NCBI GenBank assembly: GCA_000697475.1
Contig: JNEU01001167.1
Span: 40,586-104,585 of the forward strand
From: Lichtheimia corymbifera B2541
Lineage: Eukaryota > Mucoromycota > Mucoromycetes > Mucorales > Lichtheimiaceae
DNA length: 64,000 nt
Direction: 5' to 3'
The notes under the pieces were generated by a model that saw only the letters and a program-made list of their open reading frames with translations, was not told the DNA's origin and made no database searches. Shown one piece after another: positions 48,955-61,467 of the stretch; within the stretch, counting starts at the first letter, position 1, and every line of letters starts with the position of its first letter. The position numbers were made by a program, and so were the translations under genes.

Positions 48955-50382
48955 GGTTCGCGTTGTGTATGTTGACAAGAAAGCGGTAAACAATGCAAGC
49001 CTCTTTTTGGGCACCGTGTGGTACAAGATCCTTCCAAATGCAGCGATCCATGGCAACCACCCATCTCAACGGATGATCGGTAATATATAATGTAGTTTTA
49101 GCTACCTATTGTAATTATGAAGATCAATACAATAAATAACATTGTGATGGATGATGTGATGAATGGGATCGTCATTGCTGCTTTGGGTTATTGTTGATGT
49201 TGATGTTGTTCCTGCATTTGAACTGATGACTACTCCCCCCAAGGTTAAAACCAAAGGTCAGGTGCCAGTGGTAGGTATATTCTTCCAAAGCAATTCCACT
49301 CAATGACCGTGCGGCCTTATCCCACTTTTGCGGCGCCGGTGCCGATAGCGTCAATCACACTAGCCGCCATTTTCATAAACACATGCATATCATTTTTCTC
49401 CTTGTCCCTCGCCTCCAAATTGCATAAGGGATAGCTCGAATCGTAGTTCTAGGTAATCCAATTTCAGGAGGTATGAATAAAAAAACAATGAACATGATGG
49501 CTTATTTATTCAGTTTGGAATGAGATGCTGGATTACTACCACGCGGATTCCTATGCAGCATCGTGTTGAATTTTTATCCGAGTCGTTATCAACAATGGTC
49601 GAGGTAACAAAGCAACGATCTACGCAACATGCGATTTTTTGTGTGTGGTGTATTGGAACAAATTTCCCGCGCGCCACTTGGCGAGAGAAACGCGCCATTT
49701 CTTTTATACAACATGCTTTTTTATCTCGTGTGTGTAACGCTAAACCTGACCCCCCTCATTTTCCACCATTACTACTACCCCCCTCGGATATAGTTGCAGC
49801 AAGGGCATCCACTTGAATCATTCGTAGATCTGATTAACAACAACAAAATGAGAAAGAAAGAGGGATATCAACCACATCCACCCCCCTAATAACCTGATTT
49901 CCTCTTTTTCATTCAGGATACAACGACTTGGAGACTAGATAGTTTGGCTCAAGCACACCACACAACAAGATTAACTTAGACTACTTTGACGACGTGCACC
50001 ATGTCCACATTCGTTAGGATATCCCGTTCCCCGCTCATGAACGTGGCCAGTAAAAAGCCATACGGTCTAGTCGGGGGTGACACCCGTTCCTTTTGCTGTA
50101 CTTCAAAATTAACGAGATTATATCTTTGTTTCTTTTTCCTCTCTCTCTTTTTCCTCTTTTTTGCTTTCCTTATCAGCTCTTGTGACGCTATTTGACGACG
50201 CGTCTACTTTTGTCCTTTCTATCTACCTGAGCTTATCCACCGACAAAGGATCGCATTCCCTCAATGTAAGTGCATCGCCATGCGCGCGGCATTGTGTGCG
50301 TGCATGTTGCCCTATCGACCGGCTGATCTCGAAAGAGAAGCAACTGGCAGCCATTTTTTCTATTCAGAAAATCAAACTAACC
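48955..50382. other. Divergent intergenic region
   Basis: Promoter region shared by the pyrophosphatase gene (minus) and ERG5 (plus). Pyrimidine-rich stretches near 50120-50160 precede ERG5. The ORF at 49520-49816 has no motif. No gene called. Confidence 0.5.
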
Positions 50383-52440
50383 ATGGAAACTTTAGTATGG
50401 CTTCCTCTAGGTAATTTTCTATTGGAATATACACACACACACCTTTTTTCCTTCCTTCCCCCCCAAGGTGGTAAAAGGATCATCATCATCATCATGCTAA
50501 AAGACTGATAGTTTATTGGATCCACGAACATTGGAATCTACCAAAAATGCCATTGCCGCGTTTATGAAGAATGCCTTTAACCGTTCCAACATTTCCACCA
50601 CCGCTATCGTGTGCTCTGCCGTCGTTGGTTTCTTTGCATATGAGCAGTATTGGTATCTGAGCAAGAAAAAGTCGCTTCCCGGCCCCAAGTTCAAGATTCC
50701 CATCATCGGCGCATTTTTGGATTCTTTGTATCCTACCTTTGAAGGTTACATGTCGAAATGGAAGAGCGGCGAGCTTTCGTGCGTCAGTGTGTTTGACAGG
50801 TATGCAATCCCCTCTATCCCAAATCCCCATTTTTTAACATACAAAACACTTTTATTGCAGATTTGTTGTGATTGCATCCACCTGTGAAATCAGCCGCAAG
50901 ATCCTCAACTCGCCTGCTTTTGCTGAACCTACCGTGGTGGATTCCATGAAGCATATCCTGTGCCCTGATAACTGGGTGTTTTTGGGTGGCAAGGCTCATG
51001 TGGATTATCGCAGAGGATTAAATGTACTTTTCACTCGAAGAGCTCTTGGGTAAATATACAACGCACCAACGTTACATTTTTTTGCTCACACGGGCTTTTG
51101 TACTCACACTCACTTTCTCTTTTTCAGTATCTACATTCCTATTCAGGAAAAGGTGTACGAGCGTCACTTTAATGAATGGCTTTCATTGAACGGCAAGGTG
51201 GAGCCTTATCAGTTACGTTTCCGCGAAATCAACATGGAAGCTTCGTTGCGTGTGTTTTTGGGCGACTTTATGTCCGACGAGGTTGCAAAGACCATTTCTC
51301 AAGAGTACTTTAATATTACTGCCGCTCTTGAGCTTGTCAACTTTCCCATTCCGTTGCCAGGCACCAAGGTGTACAAGGCCATTCAATCTCGCAAGTACAT
51401 TGTCAAACACTTTATTGAGAGTATCAAGGATGGCCGTCGTCGTTTGGACAACAACGAGGAACCCAAGTCAATGATGGATGCATGGCTACGTTCGATGAAG
51501 GAGGATGAGATTGAGGCGGAGAAGAACGGCAAACCTGCACCTCGCAAGTTCGATGACCGCGAAATCGCCCTCACCATTCTCACCTTTTTGTTTGCCAGTC
51601 AAGATGCCACTTCCTCTGCTCTCACTTGGGCTTTCCAATTACTTGCTGACCATCCCGATGTCCTTGATCGTGTCCGTGAAGAACAAATTCGTCTCCGTGG
51701 TATCGATAACCTTAACCAAGCCTTGACCCTCGAGTTGATGGAAGAATCCACCTACTTGCGTCAAGTCGTCAAGGAAATCTTGCGTTTGCGTCCACCCGTC
51801 TTGATGGGTAAAGTATCCAACATGGTCATGCGTCATACATTATACATGCTAACATCCGTTGTTTAGTTCCTTACAAGACCGTACGTGAATGGCCAATCAC
51901 TGAAAACTACACTGTCCCCAGCGGTGGTAAGTATTAAGGGGGATCATGAAGGAGTAATGCTTGGGATGCTTGGGAAAGATCGAGATCGAGATCGAGGGAG
52001 ACGAGCAGCTTGTTGATTATACTTTCTCTCCTATAGCCATGATCATTCCCACCACTTACCCTGCTCTCCACGATCCCGTTGCTTATCCTAACCCTGAAAG
52101 CTTTAATCCCGATCGATGGGGTCCTGAAGGTCACGCTGAAAAATATCCCAAGAACTTTATGGTCTTTGGCAACGGTCCTCATCATTGTCTCGGCAAGGAA
52201 TACGCTATTATGCATTTGATGGCTATCATTGCTCAAGCATCTCTTCAACTCGAATGGACCCATTATCGTACTGAAAAGAGCGATGACATCTCGTAAGTGG
52301 ATTTTAATCTATTGCATGTAGGAACCTCACATCACTCATCATTCCACGTGATATATTTCAATAGCATCTTCGCTACCATCTACCCGCAGGACGGTTGCAT
52401 CATGAGCTTCAAGAAGCGTGAAATGCCCACATCTGCATAA
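50383..52440 (+). CDS. ERG5: Sterol C-22 desaturase, cytochrome P450 CYP61
   Basis: Seven exons: 50383-50394, 50504-50799, 50861-51049, 51128-51807, 51867-51926, 52037-52292, 52365-52440 (522 aa). A membrane anchor near 30-50 precedes [16 protein letters not shown]-helix [13 protein letters not shown]-helix ExxR (KEILRLRPP), PERF-type FNPDRW and heme loop [10 protein letters not shown] with Cys463 are intact. [10 protein letters not shown] and the ending [12 protein letters not shown] are typical of Erg5 (CYP61), not CYP51. It introduces the C22-C23 double bond in ergosterol synthesis at the ER. The first coding exon (METL, 12 nt) is inferred, because the following exon has no ATG before conserved sequence. 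Confidence 0.93.
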
Positions 52441-53020
52441 AATGGGCAGAGGTCTATTTTTTTTATTTTGTTATGTTATTTTTTCGTTCTCTCTTCTTCT
52501 CCCTCTTCATTATTCTACTAATGCTCACAGTTCACGACTCAACTACGTTTATCATTCCCCTCACCTAATAACATGTTTCGCGTATTCTCTACTTAATGCT
52601 AATATTTGCTATATGGATTATCACTTTGCTGATCTTGCCACATTTGGGAGGGGGCTTATGGTATATTCAATTGGGGGGGGGAATCACTAACATTAGCTAT
52701 GGCGTTATGCAGCAACCATGCAGCACTTTGGCGATCTTGGGTTTGTGTCTGTGTGATGGACTTGTCGTCGTCGTCGTCGTCTTGGAAACCAAATGAGCCA
52801 ATGATTGCTGATATTAAATGTTTGTGGAACGTGGAGAAGGGCCAATGCTCAACCCTTTTGTTCTTGTTCCAGGCACATTCAATGTCGTACGAGGTCGCAT
52901 TGTGTTATCCTACTCAATTGTTTCTTTCTTTCCATAGTGTCTCTTTCTCTTTCTCTTTCTCTCACTCTCTTTTTCCCTTTTCCTCTCTCCATCGTTACAA
53001 GACGTTGATTCGCATGACAC
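52441..53020. other. Intergenic
   Basis: ERG5 3' region and CT-rich promoter of the next gene (CTTTCT runs at 52920-52990). A G8 run lies at 52674-52681. No gene. Confidence 0.5.
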
Positions 53021-54128
53021 ATGCACATTGACAAGCCAATGTACCCCGTAACACTTGGCTCATTTAAGCCCGGTCCCGTCATTCATAAACGCGTTGTCGA
53101 CTCTCTCTCGGTTTCCGCTTCTTCTCCTTCGACAACTACCAAAAAACCTTCGACCACCACCAAATCAACGAGTAAGTCCACTTGATCCACTTTTGAATAA
53201 ACCTGGGATTCATGTTTTGGCATTAGAACCATCCGCTAGTGTTCATCCATCATCATCATCATCATCGCTATCCTTTGCCAACAATCCAACACAAAGCGTT
53301 ATTGCATTCCCGGATCCAACAACTAGTACATCATCTACTACATTGCCTAGTTCAGATTTATTCCCAGCCACTACTACTACTACTGCATCATCATCATTAT
53401 CATCTACGATCGAAACGGCATCTGAAACGGCAGCTAATAGCAGTAATAACGACTCTTTATCATCGGGTGGTGTTGCTGGTATTGTCGTAGGCGTAGTTGC
53501 TGCAGCTGCTATTGGTCTCGTGGCCCTGCTCTTTGTTCGAAGGAAACGCAAACAACGACCCATAGACAATCGTCGTATTTCATCCTTTGGTCAAGCCGAG
53601 TTTTTCGCAGGTCCATCACCTGCTGCTGTACCGCCGCCACCACCTACCACTGCCATGAACACTTATGGAAGCACTGCTGTCATGACTTCACCACCACCAA
53701 TGACTAGCAACCATAACATGATGATACCGTATCACGATATTCAAACCACCAATTCAACTTTTGCACCCGCTCCCTTTATTCAACCACCACCCATGCAGCA
53801 ACAACAACAACATGATGATCCATTCCAACGTCCGCCTTTGGGTACCTATACTGTGGTGTCGACTTATACACCTACTTTGGATGATGAAATTATGGTGCAT
53901 CCAGGAGATCACGTGCAAGTGTATACCGAATACGATGATGGTTGGTGCCTTGGTGTGAATCTTTCGAGAGACTATATTCGTGGTGTATTCCCGAGCACTG
54001 TACTTCCACAATCACCCTCTCTCGCTTCCACTTCGACTCATCCTGATGGTAGTGCAGGAGGAGGAGGAGGTCTTGCGGTCGATAACAAACATCTCAGCAA
54101 GCGTGGTAGCTCATTGTACAGTGGATAG
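53021..54128 (+). CDS. Single-pass membrane protein with cytoplasmic SH3 domain
   Basis: Two exons, 53021-53171 and 53227-54128 (350 aa). No classical signal peptide is visible at the chosen ATG (alternative ATG at 53039), so topology may rely on the membrane segment itself or on an unseen upstream exon. A Ser/Thr-rich region (about 30-130) looks suited to O-glycosylation. TM about 132-154 (GGVAGIVVGVVAAAAIGLV...), then RRKRKQR, a Pro-rich linker and an SH3 domain (258-312: TVVSTYTPTLDDEIMVHPGD, DDGWCLGVN, GVFPSTVL). It shares the TM-linker-SH3 plan with the protein at 29.0-30.8 kb. Resembles fungal membrane sensors; function unknown. Confidence 0.8.
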
Positions 54129-55171
54129 TGTATAATTAGTAGTAGAGAAAATATTATATCCCATCCTCCATAAAAATATTTTGAGATCTATCAACATGAT
54201 ACTATTATTACAACCGCATCTCCTTATCTCTCCCCTCCCATCTTTCCTTTCATCTTGATTTATTGTAGTGTAAAATAAAAACCTTTCATCTTTGATGGTA
54301 CATATCTTGTGTGGCTGTGTGCATGAGTTTTATATGTAAAAGTACTCGATGTGCAATCACTATGATAAGAGACAAAGATCAAGTTGCACACACTGATTAT
54401 TGCCTGTGACCAAACTAGCAGTTTTCGTCGTGCTTTCCGAGAACCCAACATCCAATGAGATTGACCGGCTTAATTCATCACTTTTATTGAACGTTGACCC
54501 TGAATGAATTTATTGGATGGTAGATCACATGATGGTGGATGATCTCGGACATAATCCCAGCCTATGTATCAACGGGGTGCTCATGGATGATTGTACGAAA
54601 AACCTTTGTTGGAAGCTGTAGCTCTCTCACACACTCTGTCCCAATGATGATCCAACCTTCGATCCTGAATTGACTATGGTATGGAATGTAGACCCTGATC
54701 CATCACGGTGACAGGGATCTCTGCCAATATGGCTTCAATGATAACTTGGGGAGGTAATCATAGACATAGCTACTACTGATGCTGGCTGCATTAAATTACT
54801 ACTACTCACGTGCGTATGAGCCCACGAATAAATCAGGTACACAATCTCTGCATATCTCATTATTCCCCGCTAAACGGACCTTGCTGGATATTAGCATCAT
54901 CTTTGATTCAAGGGCTATGACACTCGTAAAGTATCAATGGAATAAGCAGAAAGAGAGTAAATGGCTATGCAAGCAATTCAAGCATGTAAGTGGATAAAAA
55001 GTCAGAGAGGATTTATTATACGATCGATCGGGCATTATGTATGACACATCAAAGTCGCGCGGGCTGACCGTATCATGACTCAGCATATCAATCTTAATAA
55101 TCAAAGCATGGAGTTATAGCCGCTTTATTCGTTTCTTTTTTCTTTCTTCTTCTACTTTATATATACACCTT
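54129..55171. other. Intergenic
   Basis: No supported gene. AATAAA-type signals follow the SH3 gene near 54276. A CTTTATATATAC element lies immediately upstream of the FMN1 ATG. Confidence 0.5.
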
Positions 55172-55851
55172 ATGGCCCTTCAAATCAACCCCGATCGCCC
55201 TCTTCTCGTTGGTCCTGATGTGCCCGAAGCTCCCTTTCCACACAAGATCTCTGGCAAGGTCGTAAGCGGTTTTGGTAGAGGCTCCAAGGAGCTCGGTATT
55301 CCCACGGGTATGTGTGTCTAAAAGTGGACGCAGCACAGAATAACTTATGGAGAACCCCAATAGCCAACTTGTCAGACGAGGCCTTGGACGCCATGTGCAC
55401 TGAATTCACATCGGGTGTTTACTATGGATGGGCACAGATCGGCGATGCAGGTTCTCAAGTATACCCTATGGTGATGAGTCTTGGTTGGAACCCTTATTAC
55501 AAGAATGAAAAGCGTTCAGGAGTAAGTATCAGACGGATAGGAATACATTGTATCAAGTGAATTGAACGGTATGGTTACCTAGGAAGTGCATATTATCCAT
55601 GAGTTTCCAGAGGATTTCTATGGCATTGAGATTCGCGTGATTGTATTGGGCTATGTGCGACCTGAACAAAACTACCCCTCTCTTGGTAAGTCGAACATGG
55701 TGGGATAATGGGAATCAAGCAAGCATTGACCATGGGATACGTAGATGCTTTGATTACCGATATCCGAACAGATGTCGAGGTGGCAAAGAAGTCTCTCCAA
55801 CGACCCTCTTATCTTGAATACAAACAAAATCCCCTCTTCCTTGGTGCTTAA
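55172..55851 (+). CDS. FMN1: Riboflavin kinase
   Basis: Four exons: 55172-55307, 55364-55521, 55583-55685, 55745-55851 (167 aa). The family block [21 protein letters not shown] (ATP/flavin binding) spans the first intron, followed by [36 protein letters not shown], and [15 protein letters not shown]. It phosphorylates riboflavin to FMN, first step to FMN/FAD cofactors. Monofunctional eukaryotic type without FAD synthetase. Size fits the family. Confidence 0.95.
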
Positions 55852-56273
55852 AAGATCCTCCATCCCTTTCGCCATGTACATTTCCAACTAGAAGATGTGT
55901 ATATAGTATTTCCCTCCGAACAACACTTTTTGGCGGATGATTCGTTTAGACAATTGATATTTTCTTTTCTTGTTTTGGTGCTTTCCGATGATTGCAATAA
56001 TAAACGCCCCCTCCCCGGATTATTGGTATGTCTATACGATCATAAGGATAAAGGCACGTGTTGTAATGCCCGGAATATAAGGTATGGCTCCTTTGTACCA
56101 GATCATCCTGAAAAATGAACCCAATGAACCATGCGTTTCCATAGCAATACGCCCTGTTCACGTGATTGGCCACTGGTTGTTGGGGGAGGCGGAATGACCG
56201 AGGACAGCAGAGTTGCCGAGTCGCCGCTTCACCTTTTGACGTCCAAACCAGCACACGATCGATCGCTTGCAGC
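55852..56273. other. Intergenic
   Basis: FMN1 3' region and DML1 promoter, including an AATAAA at about 55998. No gene. Confidence 0.5.
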
Positions 56274-58671
56274 ATGCGTGAAGTCATTACCCTACAATTT
56301 GGACAAGTGGCCAATTACGTTGGCACCCATTTCTGGAACACACAGGTCACTGCTCGTGTCATCGCTTTTACCTTTGCCATCCTGTTGACATTTGAATATC
56401 CAGGAAGAATACTTTAACTATTCCACTGATCCCAACGACAACCTTCCCCCGAATCAACTCGACCACGACGTGCTCTATCGGGCAGGATTATCTTCAACGG
56501 TATTGATATTCGATGAGTGCGACATTTTAGTATATGACTTTAATATACTATCATTTCCTAGGGCGTTGAGACCTATACTCCACGTGTCTTGGTATATGAT
56601 CTCAAAGGTAAATTGTTGCGCAAACATCTTGCTCACTTAAATCTCATACTGATGATATGCAGGTGGATTTGGATCATTGAACAAATATAATGCATTGTTT
56701 GCCGCACAAGACGATATGTCCATGCCGGTACAATGGTAAGGCATATTCCAACCCAGATCACGTGTCATTCATGCTAATACGATACATATGTATATATAGG
56801 GAGCAAGGCGTCAATAAAGTAGTCTCCGAAAGGTATCCCAAGAATGCCTACCAACAACAGCTTGATCGGATGGAACAGGTTGGATATCCTATCTGAGATT
56901 ACATGCAACAGAGAGAGAGGTGCTTATTTTTTTTGTTATAGGACGCTAATACTGCTATGGAGATGGATGCGATCACTTCTTTGGATCAATCAGTGCAGAC
57001 ATGGTCAGACTACAACCGGATTTATTATCATCCTCGATCGATGAATCAGGTCACTACGCACCATATGGACGATACTATCAACCCCTTTGACGCATACACC
57101 GTTGGCCGACAGTCATTTAGTGACTATGAGCGTGTAAGCCAGCCACGACTGTGTTGGATACCCAGCATCTTTGATTCACACATCTTTTACCTGCAGGAAA
57201 CGGAATCATACGAAGACAATTTCCGGCACTTTGCGGAAGAATGCGACAATCTTCAGGTATGAGAATGAGAGAGCAATGTCATTAAGAATTATTCATTCAT
57301 TCATCTCCAAAGGGATTCCAAATCTTGACCAGTGTGGATGATGCATTCGGCGGTTTTACCGAAGGCATGTTACAACTTTTACGCGAGGATTTCCCAAAAA
57401 CACCCATCATGACCTATGGCCTTCAATCATCGAATATGCCAGTGAAGGAGGTGAGCAACATTTCAGGCACCTACAAAATGATGCTGATGCTCTTATGCGT
57501 ATCTGTAGCGAGCCGTACATAGGATCATGTTGAACCGCTCCCTTGCAATGACAAGAATCCTGGATTTATCCACAAGCTATATTCCATTGACGACACCCAC
57601 GTGGCAACAACTTCAGAGTTCGGGACTTTCCAATTATATCCATCCGAATGTAAGTTGTATTCAAAGATTTGTCAAGGGAGAGCCTTTGGGTTAACGAATA
57701 TAAACACAATATAGTGCAATTTATTGTTTCATACCAGTGCTATACTTTCTGCTGCCATTGAGACAGTATCATTGAGCTGGAGGTAAGGATAGCAATAGAG
57801 TCAAACCTATGTATCTCATTCACACGTTCTGTAGACTCAAGAGGAATCCTGTAACAATGGCAGATTTGACAAGCAAACTCGATGGTCAAGGTTCCACTAA
57901 ACTCTCAGGTCTTGCCCTTGCACTGCCACTACTTTATGACCAGGATGGATTCTCGGCCACTGTGGATCGTTTCAAAGACAAGCTTACGCCACTTTTGGAT
58001 TTAACCAATCCGGGTAGACATGATGTGGTATGTATGGATGAAACAGAATAAGGTTGAGGGAGATGTTGCTCACGTTTTGAAACAGTCTGCAAGTGTCTTT
58101 GCTGAGGATGTTGTCGTACGTGGTTTACCAAGATCAACGGTGCATCCAAGTGACCAAGGATTATTCGACTATACACGAGCTCTTTATGGCCAATTCTCTC
58201 ATTGTGAACCGTAAGTAGCCCTCGAAATTTGAACAAAGGAGTCTTGTATTTAAAACCCATTTATTTCGCTAGGCGCTTCATGGATCAGGTGCCGTATCCT
58301 CTTCCTACATCATACCCACAATTCTTCTCATCCCATTTGAATGATTCTGGCTACTTGTAAGTTTATTGAGATTCTTTTGTGAGGAAACGGCTCTTTACTA
58401 ACGGGGGTGATTTATTATCACAAGAACGCAACAAAGATTGGAGGCATCACCTAGCTCAGTGCCTATTTTGACAAGGATGTACACGGGATCTGAATTATCA
58501 CCTGGGATTGAACAACTCACGCAGCGATTGAAATCGATGCCCTTTAGGCAAATGACCGAGTACACTGAAGGCGATTATGGAATGTCCTATGGAGATCTGC
58601 TTGAAGTGAAAGAGGATATGATGCATTTATTAGATATATATACACATGATGAGGATACAATGCTAGAGTGA
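56274..58671 (+). CDS. DML1: Misato/Dml1 tubulin-like mitochondrial morphology protein
   Basis: Fourteen exons: 56274-56345, 56404-56499, 56562-56607, 56663-56735, 56800-56878, 56942-57133, 57197-57256, 57313-57450, 57509-57649, 57715-57782, 57835-58027, 58086-58210, 58273-58356, 58425-58671 (537 aa), all in phase. The misato N-terminus REVITLQFGQVANYVGTHFWN and the tubulin-like GFQILTSVDDAFGGFTEGML block are clear; TPRVLVYDLKGGFGSL also fits. Dml1/Misato affects mitochondrial distribution and inheritance and, in animals, spindle assembly. It is the most intron-rich gene here. Intron 1 has donor GTCACT; the last intron ends ACAAG. The stop codon is followed at once by AATAAAA and lies 18 bp from the PDCD7 stop on the other strand. 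Confidence 0.93.
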
Positions 58672-58689
58672 AATAAAAACAAAGGTTGC

Positions 58690-59626
58690 CTAATGATCCA
58701 AAGCTGTTGCCCATATCCAATTCGATGGAGGTCCAGGTTCAACCCATACAGGTGGGATCTTTGTACCCGCGCTCTCTTCTTCTTCCTCCTCCTCCTCCTC
58801 CACCAAGTATCCATCCCATTGATTTCGTATCCTTCGTAATGTATCGACATCTTGTTCCCCTTGACACCAATATGCATATGCCTTGTGATCCAAGCCAGTG
58901 TTGTGCCAATGATCATCAGGGTGGATATAGAGTTGCTTCTCCTCCTGCTCTTCTTCCTCTTGGTATGGACTCTCATCATTGCGTGGCTGTCGTTTCTCTT
59001 GCTCTTGGATCTTTGCATAAAAGTCGTCACCCGTTTCTGGAAAGAAATGCCCTTGTGCTTCCAATCGCTTCCGTCTCAAGTCCCGTAGTTGTAAAAGGAG
59101 ATCCAATGTACGCTCAAGCTCACGTACTCTGCTGGTTGATTTACGCTTGCTGGTCTTCTTTTTCTTTTTGGTTGGCATATCCTGTGCACTTTTTTGTTGC
59201 TGCCATCGTTCCAAGTCGGCTTCCAGGCGCTTTCGTCGTTCACTGATTTGCTCTTGTCGTTTTAATGCATTGTCGACACGTCGTTTTCTCCACGCCTAAA
59301 CCATTCGTTAATAAAGAATACTCTATATCCTAATGCATTATTCACCTTATGTCTCTCAAGTTTACGTTGTTTGGCATTGACACGATTCAGTAATAAAGGA
59401 TCTTGTAATAGATTCAGCTGGCTGTCCAGATTGTCCTTTGCTTTTGCATGAGCTCGTGATTGGATCAAGCGCGTTGAATGGCGTTTACCAATGTGGATGC
59501 ATCGTCAGCTGAAAGGTCGTTTGAGTTCTGAGCAGCAATACGGTCTACTGTGAGGATAGCTGCTGCAAGCTGATGTTTAAGTTCGGTGATGCGGATGGGG
59601 CGAGTGGTGCTGGTGGTGGTCGCCAT
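58690..59626 (-). CDS. PDCD7: PDCD7/U11-59K-like minor spliceosome protein (possible frame break)
   Basis: Exons 59626-59489, 59435-59346, 59295-58690 (277 aa). The C-terminal region RRIRNQWDGYLV, then IPPVWVEPGPPSNWIWATAL is the PDCD7 (U11-59K) domain ending. It also has the expected basic, coiled-coil middle (NALKRQEQISERRKRLEADLERW) and acidic runs. In animals this is a U11/U12 di-snRNP protein that helps recognise minor introns. Odd: between exon 1 and exon 2 the frame is broken (TGA after NAIQRA). Either a 53-nt GTAAAC...AAAG intron (59436-59488) removes it, or one base is missing in a T run, since the other frame reads on smoothly (LIQSRAHAKAK). The intron is slightly below the local minimum size and has a weak acceptor. 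Confidence 0.75.
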
Positions 59627-61428
59627 CAAAGAAGAGAGAAAAAGAGAGAGAGACCAAGGTGGAGTTCATCTGTAAATGGAAATCAGCTGGTCGATTATCT
59701 AGACGATGCATGCATTATTGTTTATCATTACCATTCAAATAATCCTTATGCAACCCACCATTATGGATTAGGAGACAGAGATGCACGGAATAGATGGTGC
59801 CACTTTATCACTGCAGCATTCAGATGAAACCAATGATATTAACTACTACCTTGGCTTGTTAAATCAGGCTCTCCCTTTCTTATCAATGTGAGCTTCTGTC
59901 GTGGGGTTGTGCAATCACAAATTGACGCCAATATACAAGAAGGTTTATAATTCAAAACTTGCGACGATCATGTAGTAAATAAAAAAGACAAACGATGCAT
60001 GCAGTGGTGCCTAGATCCTGCTTTTGCATGCTTGACAACCAACAAACACAGATTATATACAGCTGATCCGCATGCGTTGATCTATGGCTCTAAAAGATCC
60101 TCGAATGATTGCATCAAGCACGAGCACGTAATAGCGTTGCTGTGCAAGTCAAATACTGGAGTTGATATATATTGTGCGACGCGAGCTTCAATAGAGCACC
60201 GTGCGCTTTCTGTGTTACCTATTACTCTGAGCATCCAGATTTCTGGGAAGAGTCGTTATCTTTGCGCACCATCTCACCCACAAAACAATGCATGCAAACT
60301 ACCATCCATCTTGGTATTGTCAAGACATGTGATAAAGTATAGCAAGGGTGATTGACTTTGATGAGTAAAGGAGGCAAACAAAGGGGGAATGATTGAAGAA
60401 TGGGCATTATGCAGGAAAAGAGCAGTAGTATGGGAAACCGTAATCTTCATCATGAATCAAGTGTAAATCGAAGTAGTGGTGGTGGCGCTGTTTTTTTATT
60501 GTGTAGCTCCCTTCTCCACCCCGAATATACCTTTATTTGATGCCCATCATCCCCCACAACAACTCAACTTTAAAAACGCCTATTTGGAACGACAGCTGCA
60601 GAGACCAACTTTTCAATACTACGCCGCAACACGCTAATGGCGCAATAAGCAATGCGATTTCAACTTGACGGATTCAGCGGTTCATGTTTTGTGAGGTAAG
60701 TATATCAAAAGAGAGTTTTGAACAATAGCATGATATGCTGACAAAGTTTATTCCGCACGCTACACACCACTTTTGACCCATAAAAGGATCCGCGATGCAA
60801 CATCATGCAGATACACTCTGATGTAATACGGTCCCTTGCAACATGAGGGGGGTTGAAAGAAGGAGGAAGAAAAAAGCACGATGACAGGCGCACCACAAGC
60901 ATATGATCTGGTCTATCTTTTATGGTGTAAAAAAGGAGAGGTATGTGTCTTTGGACACTCACTCGGGTAAGCGGCGAAATCATTAATTTGGACAACTGCG
61001 CAGTCTGGACTTGAACTTGGCTTGCAACTTACGGGATTACTTCATTACACCCCAAAGACAAGCAAATGATACGATATAACAAGTGGCATGACACAAGAGA
61101 TGCTATGATGATGATGATGATGATGAAGAAGAAGTGAGTTGCACCATGTCAAATGCAGAAATCAAACACTGTCCCTAATACACAGTTTCTTCTAGAACTG
61201 CATATCCCCTTTGCTTACAGAGTAGGGGTGGCGTTACAAAGGGAAAAAACAGCCAATGAATCCTTGATGGGAAAGAGCCAAGAGTCAATCAACTATTTAA
61301 GTTGGGTGTGTTGTTGTTGGCATCACTTCCAGAAGGTTTTCTTCTCAACTGCCATTTTGGGTCTCACTCTCTTTCAAATAAGCAAGCCATCACAGCACCT
61401 TGCGTTGCAAAAATTATATGTGAGCTTC

Positions 61429-61467
<39 letters not shown>

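Noticed and set aside
48641..49069. Longer open frame reading through intron 1 of the pyrophosphatase gene
   Set aside because: The extra sequence does not resemble the family; the spliced model restores YRVGFQKDGK and a good presequence.
58827..58836. GTATCCTT-like string opposite PDCD7
   Set aside because: It is on the non-coding strand of an exon; not an intron boundary.
60961..61040. tRNA-like stretch
   Set aside because: No complete B box (GGTTCGAATCC) and no acceptor-stem pairing could be found.
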